Shown here in pieces: positions 8,181 to 15,600 of a DNA stretch of 26,617 bases. The notes beneath the pieces are model-generated. The model was not told the DNA's origin. It searched no databases and saw only the letters and a program-made list of their open reading frames with translations. The position numbers were made by a program, and so were the translations under genes. The stretch spans positions 1 to 26,617 of the forward strand of contig DAIRVS010000047.1 in assembly GCA_036802685.1 (NCBI GenBank), in the 5' to 3' direction. The stretch is from HGW-17 sp938004375 (lineage in GTDB: Bacteria > Myxococcota_A > Polyangia > HGW-17). How positions within the stretch are numbered: the stretch's first letter is position 1; the number at the start of each line of letters is the position of its first letter.

Positions 8181-8629
8181 TCCTGCTTCTTCTCTTCATT
8201 GGAATCCCCATCGCCGAGATCTACCTGCTCTTGCAGGTGGCTTCCCGGATCGGGTTCTTTCCGACGCTGGGGATCGTCATCCTCACCGGGATGATCGGCG
8301 TCGCCTGCGTCAAGCATCAGGGCCGGCGCGTGCTGGCGCGCCTGAACGCCGACCTCCAACAGGGGAAGATGCCCGCGGGGGCGGTGACCGAGGGGGTGCT
8401 GCTCCTGGCTGCCGGTCTCCTGCTCATCACGCCCGGCGTGATGACCGACGCAGCCGGTCTCTTGCTCCTGGTACCGCCTGTCCGGCGTCTGGTGGCCCGG
8501 GCGCTGGGAAAACACTTTGCGAAACGGGTCCGATTTGTGCAATATCCGGGATCGCCGGGGCCCTTCGGGTTTCCGCGCGGTGGGGTGATTGAAGGTGACT
8601 GGGAAGAAGACAAGCCCGAAGAACGATAA
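8177..8629 (+). CDS. fxsA: FxsA family inner-membrane protein
   Basis: A 150-residue membrane protein of the FxsA family (named in E. coli for suppressing phage-F exclusion of T7). The N-terminus (ILLLLFIGIPIAEIYLLLQV) and the following FFPTLGIVILTGMIGV, then a LLLAAGLLLITPGVMTDAAG segment, are the conserved FxsA transmembrane blocks; the tail is acidic (EGDWEEDKPEER). No ATG is available at the natural N-terminus: the best start is TTG at 8177, which overlaps the upstream stop (TTGA, 8177-8180) and so implies coupling. The same frame is open far upstream, but that part is Arg-rich shadow of the formyltransferase gene. The gene overlaps or directly precedes the sigma factor. Family assignment is firm, cellular function in this organism unknown. 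Confidence 0.88.
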   Translation: MILLLLFIGIPIAEIYLLLQVASRIGFFPTLGIVILTGMIGVACVKHQGRRVLARLNADLQQGKMPAGAVTEGVLLLAAGLLLITPGVMTDAAGLLLLVPPVRRLVARALGKHFAKRVRFVQYPGSPGPFGFPRGGVIEGDWEEDKPEER

Positions 8630-9749
8630 GCCGAAGGCGCCGACGAAAAAGGGCGCCGCGTCGCGCAAGGGTCCGCCCGGGATGGATCCCCGGGAGGACG
8701 CCGTGGTCGCCCTCGTGCCCGTCGAGGCGCCCCTCGAGATCGAAGATCGGGAGGTGGAGCTCGAGGAGGAGGCCGAGGACGAGATCACGGTCAGCCCCGA
8801 GGACATCCTCTCGACGGGCCCCGAACCCGTCGTCGACGAGGGGCTCGAGCTCCTGCCCGCCGCGGACGAGGACGAGACCGCGGGTCTGGTGCGCTACGAC
8901 CCGGCGCGGGCCTACATCCAACAGATCCGTCGGTATCCGCTGCTGACCCCGGACGAGGAGCACGACGTCGCCACGCGCTACGTCCGTACCCGCGACCCGC
9001 GCCTGGCCCGGCGCCTGGTGACCTCCAACCTGCGCCTGGTGGTCAAGATCGCCCACGAATACAGCCGCGTCCACCAGAACCTCATGGACCTGGTGCAGGA
9101 GGGCAACATCGGCCTGATCCAGGCCGTCGAGAAGTTCGATCCCGAGCGCGGCGTGAAATTGAGCACCTACTCGTCGTGGTGGATCCGCGCCTACATCCTG
9201 AAATACCTGCTCAACTCCTGGCGGCTGGTCAAGGTCGGCACCACCCAGGCCCAGCGCAAGTTGTTCTTCAACCTGCACAAGCAGCAGGAGCTCCTGCGCG
9301 AGCGCGGCATCGTGCCCACGCCCCAGCTGCTGGCCGAGGCCCTGGACGTCTCCGAGCGCGAGGTCAGCGAGATGCAGAAGCGCATGGCCGCCTCGGACCT
9401 GAGCCTGTCCACGCCGCTGCGCTCGGACGAGGACGACGGTCGCACCATGATGGACCTCATGAGCGACCATCAGGGCATTCCCGACGAGGTGGTGGCCGCC
9501 GACGAGCTGCGCCGCCTGGTCTCCGAGAAGCTCCACGCCTACGCCGACCGCCTCAAGGGCCGTGACCTCGTGATCATGCGCGAGCGCCTGCTCTCGGACG
9601 AGCCGATGACCCTCAAGGACATCGGGGATCGCTACGGCATCAGCCGGGAGCGCGCGCGTCAACTCGAGAAGCGCCTGATGAACCAACTCCGCGAATACCT
9701 CACCTCGGAGCTGGGCGACAACGTGGTCGTCGCCCTGGGGTTCGAATGA
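8589..9749 (+). CDS. rpoH: RpoH-type (sigma-32) RNA polymerase sigma factor
   Basis: A group-3 sigma-70-family factor. Region 2 is clear (NLMDLVQEGNIGLIQAVEKFDP, then STYSSWWIRAYILKYLL), and residues 223-231 read RKLFFNLHK, the 'RpoH box' that separates sigma-32 from other sigma factors. Region 4.2 is a helix-turn-helix (LKDIGDRYGISRERARQLEKRL) near the C-terminus. RpoH directs heat-shock and envelope-stress transcription. The N-terminus is longer than usual: about 100 residues precede the conserved part, Lys-rich first and then strongly acidic (EVELEEEAEDEITV). The start is unresolved: TTG 8589, GTG 8595 (both overlapping the fxsA end) or ATG 8682, which has an AGGG element upstream and would still leave an acidic leader. 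The stop overlaps the rsmI start (ATGA, 9746-9749). Confidence 0.9.
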   Translation: MKVTGKKTSPKNDKPKAPTKKGAASRKGPPGMDPREDAVVALVPVEAPLEIEDREVELEEEAEDEITVSPEDILSTGPEPVVDEGLELLPAADEDETAGLVRYDPARAYIQQIRRYPLLTPDEEHDVATRYVRTRDPRLARRLVTSNLRLVVKIAHEYSRVHQNLMDLVQEGNIGLIQAVEKFDPERGVKLSTYSSWWIRAYILKYLLNSWRLVKVGTTQAQRKLFFNLHKQQELLRERGIVPTPQLLAEALDVSEREVSEMQKRMAASDLSLSTPLRSDEDDGRTMMDLMSDHQGIPDEVVAADELRRLVSEKLHAYADRLKGRDLVIMRERLLSDEPMTLKDIGDRYGISRERARQLEKRLMNQLREYLTSELGDNVVVALGFE

Positions 9750-10630
9750 AGTTCGTGCACGAGCCCGATCCGCGTGGGGTCCTGTACGTGGTCGCCACCC
9801 CCCTGGGCAACCTGGACGATCTCTCCCCTCGCGCCCGGGCCGTGCTGGGGTGCGTCGAGCTCATCGCCGCCGAGGACACCCGCGTCGCCCGTCACCTGTT
9901 GCAGGCGCTGGGCCTGCCCCAGGTCCCCACGATCAGCAGCTTCGAGGGTAACGAGGCCCGGCGGGCCGAGGAGCTCGTCTCGCGGCTCTCGGCGGGCGCG
10001 GCCGTCGCCCTCCTCACCGACGCCGGCACCCCCTGCGTCTCGGATCCGGGGGACCGCACGGTGGCCGCCGCCCGGGCGGCCGGGGCGCGGATCATCCCCA
10101 TCCCCGGCCCCAGCGCCGTGGCCGCCGCGCTCTCGATCTCGGGCTTTCCGGCCTCCCGGTTCCATTTTGAAGGCTTCCTGCCCGCGAGAGGCAAAGAGCG
10201 AACTATACGACTGACGGAAATTTCCACCATGAGTGTAACGGTCGTGCTCTACGAGAGTCCCCACCGCATCCGGGAGACGCTCCACGACCTGGCCGAGGCC
10301 TGCGGCGGCTCGCGCGAATGCGTGCTGTGCCGGGAGCTCACCAAAAAGTTTGAGACGATCCGGTGCGCCCCCCTGGGAGATCTGGATCGCGATTCCAGTG
10401 AGAGTGAAATCAGGGGGGAATTCACCCTCGTGCTCGCGCCGGCCCCCCGGCAGGCCGAAAAACCTCAATTTCCGGCTTTGGAAAAAGAGATTTCCAGGCT
10501 ACGCGAGCTGGGTCTTCCCGTGAAAACGGTCGCCGCCGTTCTGGCCCCCTATGCAGGCATTTCCAGGTCGGAAGTGTATGATATCATTCTGAAATTCGAA
10601 AAAGACCAGGGAAAATTACAGGGAGAATAA
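9746..10630 (+). CDS. rsmI: 16S rRNA (cytidine-1402 2'-O)-methyltransferase RsmI
   Basis: The 294-residue product is RsmI, a tetrapyrrole-methylase-fold enzyme that 2'-O-methylates C1402 of 16S rRNA using SAM. Family motifs are in order: LYVVATPLGNLDDLSPRA (13-30), AAEDTRVARHLL, the glycine-rich LLTDAGTPCVSDPG, PGPSAVAAALSISG and YESPHRIRETL. Length is normal (E. coli RsmI is 286). The ATG at 9746 overlaps the sigma factor stop, so it is the last gene of this operon. The 3' third of the gene, from about 10440, is noticeably less GC-rich than the rest of the window and continues into the AT-richer non-coding region that follows. No terminator hairpin was seen directly after the stop at 10630. 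Confidence 0.95.
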   Translation: MKFVHEPDPRGVLYVVATPLGNLDDLSPRARAVLGCVELIAAEDTRVARHLLQALGLPQVPTISSFEGNEARRAEELVSRLSAGAAVALLTDAGTPCVSDPGDRTVAAARAAGARIIPIPGPSAVAAALSISGFPASRFHFEGFLPARGKERTIRLTEISTMSVTVVLYESPHRIRETLHDLAEACGGSRECVLCRELTKKFETIRCAPLGDLDRDSSESEIRGEFTLVLAPAPRQAEKPQFPALEKEISRLRELGLPVKTVAAVLAPYAGISRSEVYDIILKFEKDQGKLQGE

Positions 10631-10648
10631 AATTTTTCGGAAAAATAC

Positions 10649-10677
10649 TTGACGGGGGGTTCCGGCTCGACTATAAA
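10649..10677 (+). promoter_or_regulatory. Strong sigma-70-type promoter driving the structured RNA
   Basis: TTGACG (10649-10654), a 17-base spacer and TATAAA (10672-10677): the best promoter match seen in the window. The expected transcription start is about 10684. It begins 19 bases after the rsmI stop and points at the structured region and the pseudouridine synthase gene. An independent promoter this strong directly after rsmI supports a separately transcribed RNA or a long leader. Confidence 0.65.
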
Positions 10678-10683
10678 TTCAAC

Positions 10684-10886
10684 ATTGGGAGCAGGAAAGA
10701 ACCTCTTGGAGAAGAGGTTGCTACCACGAGGCTGTTACTTCAGAGGAGATTTTACACATCTCTGGATTGCTCAGGCAATCTATCCCGAACTTACCCCGGC
10801 CCGGTTAGCCCTTTCCCGCCAACATTCATTCCACCGTTTCCACTCTCCTCTGAAGCGGTAATTCACTCTGAAGGGCTGGGCCGGGG
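10684..10886 (+). ncRNA. Structured RNA or regulatory leader of unknown family upstream of the pseudouridine synthase gene
   Basis: The region has lower GC than its surroundings and no credible ORF. Helix 1 is a perfect 8-bp hairpin, AACCTCTT (10700-10707), loop GGAG, AAGAGGTT (10712-10719). Helix 2 is long-range: TTCAGAGGAGA (10739-10749) pairs perfectly with TCTCCTCTGAA (10844-10854), extended by TTAC (10735-10738) with GTAA (10858-10861) across a 3-base bulge. Inside it is a 6-bp hairpin, GATTGC/GCAATC (10765-10780), with loop TCAG. Helix 4 pairs CCCCGGCCC (10794-10802) plus AGCCC (10807-10811) with GGGCT (10873-10877) plus GGGCCGGGG (10878-10886). Helices 2 and 4 interleave, so they form a pseudoknot or are alternatives. 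The last strand ends 18 bases before the next start codon. RNase P, tmRNA, SRP RNA and TPP riboswitch signatures are not present, and a 6S-like rod does not fit well. It may be a stable small RNA or a cis-acting leader. Confidence 0.6.
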
Positions 10887-10904
10887 TTGCCTTTCTTCTC
10901 GACG

Positions 10905-11855
10905 ATGACGGAAAACGAACATCTGGTGGACGAACGGATGGGCGGATGGCGCGTGGAGAAGATCTGCGCGCAGCTGTATCCGGGACGGACGCGACCGCAA
11001 TGGCAGAACCTGATCGAGGCCGGCGGGGTGCTCGTGAACGGCCGACGCGCCCGACGCGGGGACCGTCCGGAGGCGGGCGCCACGCTGAGGCTGCTCTCGC
11101 TGCCCCCCGAGGCCGACGCCTGGACCCCAGCGTTCACCGATCCGGGCGCGCTCCGCGTGGTCCTGCAGACGGCCTCGGTCGTCCTCGCCGACAAGCCCCC
11201 CGGGCTGCCCACGCTGCCGCTCACCCCCGAGGACGCGCCCACCGCCGCCGGCGCCCTCTTCGCGGCCTTCCCCGGCATCGTCGGGGATCCCCCTCGGGAG
11301 GCCGGCATCGTGAACCGCCTCGACAACGACACCGCCGGCCTGCTCGTCGCCGGCCTGACGCCCCCGGTCCAGGAGCGGCTGCGGCAGCGCTTCGCCTCCC
11401 ACCGCATCGAGAAGACCTACCGCGCCCTGGTGCACGGCCGCTTCCCCGAGGGACCCCGGTGGCTTTCCGGCCGCGTCTTCACGCTGGGCACCTCCCGGGT
11501 GCGGTACGAGCCCGGTGAAGGGGACGGCGGCCAGATGGCGATCTCGTTGGCCACCCGGGTGTGGGAGGGCGGCGGCTATTCCCTGGTCGACGTGGTCACG
11601 CGGTTCGGTCGGCGTCACCAGGTGCGCGTCCAGTTGGCCGCCGAGGGACACCCCATCGTCCACGACGGGCTCTACGGTCCCGGCGCCGCCCTGGGCATCC
11701 CCGGGCATTTCCTGTGGGCCCGCCAGGTGACGTTCGCCGACCCCGAGTCGGAGCTCCCCCGGACGGTGGAGTCCCGCTTCCTGCCCCGGCCTTGGCTCGA
11801 GCTCGCTGCCGCCCTCGGCTGCGTCGGGCACTTCGGAGGCGTCGAGGCCTTCTGA
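10905..11855 (+). CDS. RluA/RluD-family 23S-type pseudouridine synthase
   Basis: The 316-residue product has an N-terminal S4-like RNA-binding segment (about residues 10-60, RPQWQNLIEAGGVLVNGRRARRG) followed by an RluA-type catalytic domain. The family motif containing the catalytic Asp is VNRLDNDTAGLLV: Asn stands in place of the common His of HRLD, but the Arg-Leu-Asp core is kept. Further family segments are KTYRALVHG and the late GRRHQVRVQLAAEGHPIVHDGLYG. Such enzymes isomerise uridines in large-subunit rRNA or tRNA; the target site cannot be assigned. I chose ATG 10905; a TTG at 10887 is also in frame but lies at the edge of the structured leader. There is no clear ribosome-binding site: the sequence just upstream is one strand of a G-rich helix, which could limit translation. 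Confidence 0.9.
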   Translation: MTENEHLVDERMGGWRVEKICAQLYPGRTRPQWQNLIEAGGVLVNGRRARRGDRPEAGATLRLLSLPPEADAWTPAFTDPGALRVVLQTASVVLADKPPGLPTLPLTPEDAPTAAGALFAAFPGIVGDPPREAGIVNRLDNDTAGLLVAGLTPPVQERLRQRFASHRIEKTYRALVHGRFPEGPRWLSGRVFTLGTSRVRYEPGEGDGGQMAISLATRVWEGGGYSLVDVVTRFGRRHQVRVQLAAEGHPIVHDGLYGPGAALGIPGHFLWARQVTFADPESELPRTVESRFLPRPWLELAAALGCVGHFGGVEAF

Positions 11856-11858
11856 CCA

Positions 11859-11870
11859 ATTCCGCGGAAT
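11859..11870. repeat. 12-bp perfect palindrome after the pseudouridine synthase gene
   Basis: ATTCCG followed by CGGAAT, four bases after the stop at 11855. It has no loop and no T-run directly after it (ACTTTTT comes 5 bases later), so it is as likely a protein site as a weak terminator. The rest of the 73-bp gap to the TPR gene shows only its AGGAGG ribosome-binding site. Confidence 0.3.
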
Positions 11871-11928
11871 CCGCACTTTTTCGGCAACCTTCGCCTCGAA
11901 CCTCCGACAATGACGGCAGGAGGGTCCC

Positions 11929-12507
11929 ATGCACCGCGCCGTCGTCCCCTATTTCGTCCTGATCCTGGTCGCGTCCTGCCGGCCCGTCCACGACAACCCA
12001 CACGCCCGCCGGCACGTGGCGCTCGGGGCCCAGGCGCTCCGGGAGCGAGAGCCCGGGCTCGCCCAGCGCCACTTCGAGCTCGCCCTGCAATACGATCCCG
12101 GGGATCCGCCGGCCCTCGTGGGGTTGGGCGTGGTCTTCACCCTCGAGGGGGAGGCCCGCCGCGCCCGATGGTTCCTCGAGGAGGCCCTGCGGCAGGACCC
12201 GCAGAACCCGGAGGCCCATGCAAACCTGGGCGCCCTGGAGTGGAGCGAGGGCAAGGCGGGACCCGCCACCTCGCACCTGCGCACGGCGTTATATCTGGAC
12301 CCCGGCAACGACGCGGCCCGCTGGAACCTGGCCATGATCCACCTGCGACGAAAAGAGTGGACGGCCGCCGCCCTTCATCTGGGCTGGTACTGCGCCCGCC
12401 GCGGGCACCCGCCCGAGGCCGTGCGGTTGTGGGTGCGCGCGCTCGAGGCCTCGGGGCAGACGACGCCGGCCCGTCGGCTGCGGGTGCGGCATTCGGTCTG
12501 GGACTGA
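11929..12507 (+). CDS. TPR-repeat lipoprotein
   Basis: The 192-residue product starts with a short lipoprotein signal (YFVLILVASC, Cys17). Residues ~28-150 are at least three tetratricopeptide repeats: GAQALREREPGLAQRHFELALQYDP, then GLGVVFTLEGEARRARWFLEEALRQDP, NLGALEWSEGKAGPATSHLRTALYLDP and the partial NLAMIHLRRKEWTAAALHL, each with the usual Ala/Gly at positions 8 and 20 and a Pro at the end of helix B. It is probably a periplasmic protein-protein adaptor anchored to the outer membrane. A strong ribosome-binding site (GGCAGGAGGG) sits 4 bases before the ATG. The partner is unknown; the next gene is a membrane sensor kinase 97 bases on, and co-expression is possible. Confidence 0.85.
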   Translation: MHRAVVPYFVLILVASCRPVHDNPHARRHVALGAQALREREPGLAQRHFELALQYDPGDPPALVGLGVVFTLEGEARRARWFLEEALRQDPQNPEAHANLGALEWSEGKAGPATSHLRTALYLDPGNDAARWNLAMIHLRRKEWTAAALHLGWYCARRGHPPEAVRLWVRALEASGQTTPARRLRVRHSVWD

Positions 12508-12555
12508 AACATTTCCCGGTTCTACCCGGCGTCGGATTGTGGCATAGTGGCGTTA

Positions 12556-12591
12556 CCGGAAAACAACCGACCCCCCCGAGCTACTTTCCGG
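12556..12591. repeat. Inverted repeat in the leader of the sensor kinase gene
   Basis: CCGGAAA (12556-12562) and TTTCCGG (12585-12591) are perfect 7-bp arms with a 22-base loop, ending 13 bases before the sensor kinase ATG, which has no evident ribosome-binding site. A CATAGT at 12543-12548 could be a -10 box, but no good -35 is spaced from it. A leader hairpin or operator is possible. Confidence 0.35.
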
Positions 12592-12604
12592 CGCCCGGTG
12601 TTTC

Positions 12605-15600
12605 ATGGATGTCTTTTATTTCGCCTTGTGCGCGTGCTTCGCGGCCTTCATCACGATCCGGCTCGAGCCGGCTGCCGCCGTTCTCCCACCGATTATGCGC
12701 CGGCTTTCCATGGGCGTCGCCGTCCTGTCCCTGGTCTTCCTGGCGGTCTCCATCCTGTCCATTCACAGCCCGGTGGCCGGTCCCTGGGTGGTCTCCGTCC
12801 TCGCAGGGCTGGTCTCCGCGGCCGGCTTCGCGCTGGGCGTCCCGGCGTTCCTGCACGGCGGCCCACGCCCCGCGGGGGATCCCCGGCTCTTCGCCCTGGC
12901 GACCACGGCCGCGGGGATAAGCCATTGGGTGCCCCTGGCGGTGTTCGCCGCGCTGGCGCTCTTCGCCGCGCTCTTCCTCGAATTGTTCGTGCGCCACCGC
13001 GCCCGCCTCCTTTTACGCGAGGTGCGCGTGCGCTGGTTGTTCCCCCTGATGGCCGCCCTGCTCCTGTTCATCCTCACCGCGCTCGCGGCGGTCTCCGAGC
13101 AGCGGGCGGCGGACCGCGAGATGCGCGAGGATCTCCTCTCGCAGACGCGGCTGGTGGCCGACGCGATCTCCCCGGGCGATCTCGACCGCCTCTCCTTCAC
13201 GCTGGCCGACGAGCACAACGTGGTCCATCACAGGATTTGCCGGCAGATGATGGCCTTCGCCCGGGTGATGGGGCACAGGTCCATCTACTCACAGGTCTTT
13301 CGCGGGGGGCGAATCCTGTTCGGCCCGGAGAGCCTGGCTCCGGGCGATCCCATGGCCTCCCGGCCCGGCACCGTCTACGAGCGGCCTCCGTTTCTCAATC
13401 AGATGGTCTTCCTGAACGCCGAGCCCCTGACGGTCGGACCCTACCGGGACGAATACGGAACCTTCGTCTCCGCCTTCGTTCCCGTGCTGGACCGGCAGAC
13501 CCGCCAGATAAAAATCGTCATCGGCATGGACGTGGAGACCCCCAGGTGGAAACAGCAGGTGGGGTGGGCCCGTCTGCGCCCCCTGCTGTTCGGTTTCCTG
13601 GGGCTGCTCGTGGTCTTTCTGGCCCAGCGGTCCCTGACGCGCTCGGCCGTGGCGCCCGGGACCGGCCCGTTCTGGGTCCGCCACGCCCATGCCTTCTTCC
13701 TGTTCCTGTTGGGCGTCCTCTCCACCGTCTATCTGGCCCAGGAGGCCGGGCGGGACGAGGCGCGCTCCCGTCGCCTGACGTTCTGGCAACTGGCGCTGTC
13801 CCAGGCCGAGCGTATCCGGGAGTCGTTTCAGGGCATCGACGAGAAGGAGCTGCAGTCGCTGGCCCGCTTCTTCGAGAGCAGCCTCGAGGTGACACAGCAG
13901 GAGTTCAGGTCCTTCACCCACGAAATGCATCAACTGCCCTACGTGCGGGCCTGGAGCTACGCCCCCCGCGTGCCGTTCGCCGGGCTCGAGGCCCACCAGC
14001 GGCAGGCTCAGGCGCAGATGACCCATCAGTACGCCGTCTACCGCCTGCCCGCCGCCGTGCCGGGGGATCTCTATCCCCAGATGTACCTGGAGCCGTTCAA
14101 ACCCAACATCGTCATGCTCGGTTTCGACCTGGCCTCCGAACCCGCCGTCGCCGAGGCGATCCGTCACGCCGAGGCCACGGGGGCCAGCGCGATCAGCGAC
14201 GCCTTCAGCCTGATTCAGGAGAATGGCGCTGGCCTGGGCGCGGCGATCGTGCATCCGGTTTCCCTCCCCGCCGTCAACTCCTCCGGCTCCTCCTCGGGCG
14301 TCATCGTGGCCACCTTGCGCTATGACGTCTTCCTGTCCAGCATCGTGCATCGCCTGAAACCCCCCGGCGGCGTGCGGTCGCAGGCCTTCACCGTCGATCT
14401 GTACCAGACCAAGCCGGCGGCGGAGCCGCTCTTCCTGTCGACCACGCGTCAGGGCCAGGCGTCCCCGGCGGTTTCTTTGCCCGAAGGATCCAATGGTCCG
14501 GGAGCCCGGGTACCCCTGTTCGTGCTGGGGAACTCCTATCTGCTCGTGTTCGAGCCCACTCCCATGTTCTCCGTCATCTTCCCGAAGCGGGCAGGCCGCG
14601 TGATGCTGCTCGCGGGTCTGATTCTGACGCTGGCGCTGACGCTCCTGGTCGGCTTCATCCTCTCCTGGCAGCGACGCCTGCGCTGGGAGCTGGAGCGCCA
14701 GAGCGCGGGGTGGCGGCGCAGCGAGAAGAAGTTCCAGACCCTCGTGGAGAAGGCGCCGATGGCGGTGGTCGTCCTCATCGACGGGGCCGTTCAGTACGCG
14801 AACGCCTCCGCCCTCCACCTGCTGGAGTCCCCGGAGGGGGAGTCCAGCCTCGGACGGGACTTCTGCGACTTCCTGTCCGTTCCCAGCCGGGACAGGGTCT
14901 GCGCGCTGCTCGAGGGGCCGGACGGAGCGGCGGCCAGCCTGGAGGTGGTCCTCGACGTCCCCGGCGGCCAGGTCCCATGCGAGCTCGAGTGCGTGCGCAT
15001 CCAGGTCGACCGGACACGAGGCTACCTGCTGTTCATCCGGAACCTGACGGCCCAGATTCAGGCCCAGGCCGAGAACGAGCAACTGCAGGCCCAGTTGGCC
15101 CAGGCACGGAAGATGGAGACGATCTCGCGGTTGGCCGGCGGCGTGTCCCACGACTTCAACAACATGCTGGGGGTCATCCTCGGTTCCGCCGACATCCTCA
15201 TCGACCACATGGAGTCCCAGGATCCCAACCGCCGGGACGTTCTCGAGATCCAGGCGGCCGCCTCCCGCGCCTCGGACCTGATGCGGCGGCTGCTCGCCTT
15301 CGCCCGCCGGCAGGAGAGCTTCCCGGTGATCATGGACCTCAACAAGAAGGTCAAGAGCCTGCTCGGCGAATTGGCGCGTCAGGCCGGGGAGAAGATCGAG
15401 CTGGTCTGGGAGCCGGCCGAGACGCTGTGGCTAGTGAGCCTGGATCCCTCGCAACTGGACCAGATGCTCGCGATCGTGATGGCCAACGCCGTCGAGGCCA
15501 TCGAGGACCGGGGCAAGGTCTCGATCCGGACCTCCAACGTCGTGCGCGCCCGGCCCGAGACCGGCCAGACCCACGAATACATCGTGCTCACGGTGGCGGA

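Noticed and set aside
10649..10861. 70-codon plus-strand frame in the structured region
   Set aside because: It would start at a TTG inside the -35 box, upstream of the predicted transcription start, and the sequence is constrained by helices, not codons.
10684..10886. RNase P RNA (often near rsmI in other bacteria)
   Set aside because: The region is too short, and neither the GAGGAAAGUCC core nor the 3' ACAGAA segment is present.
10684..10886. 6S RNA (SsrS)
   Set aside because: Size fits, but the 5' hairpin is independent and the inner part does not form the single rod with a central bubble; not excluded, only unsupported.
12547..14325. Plus-strand 592-codon frame overlapping the sensor kinase
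   Set aside because: Arg/Pro/Gly-rich in the wrong frame; the overlapping kinase frame has clear membrane segments and CHASE, PAS and kinase domains.
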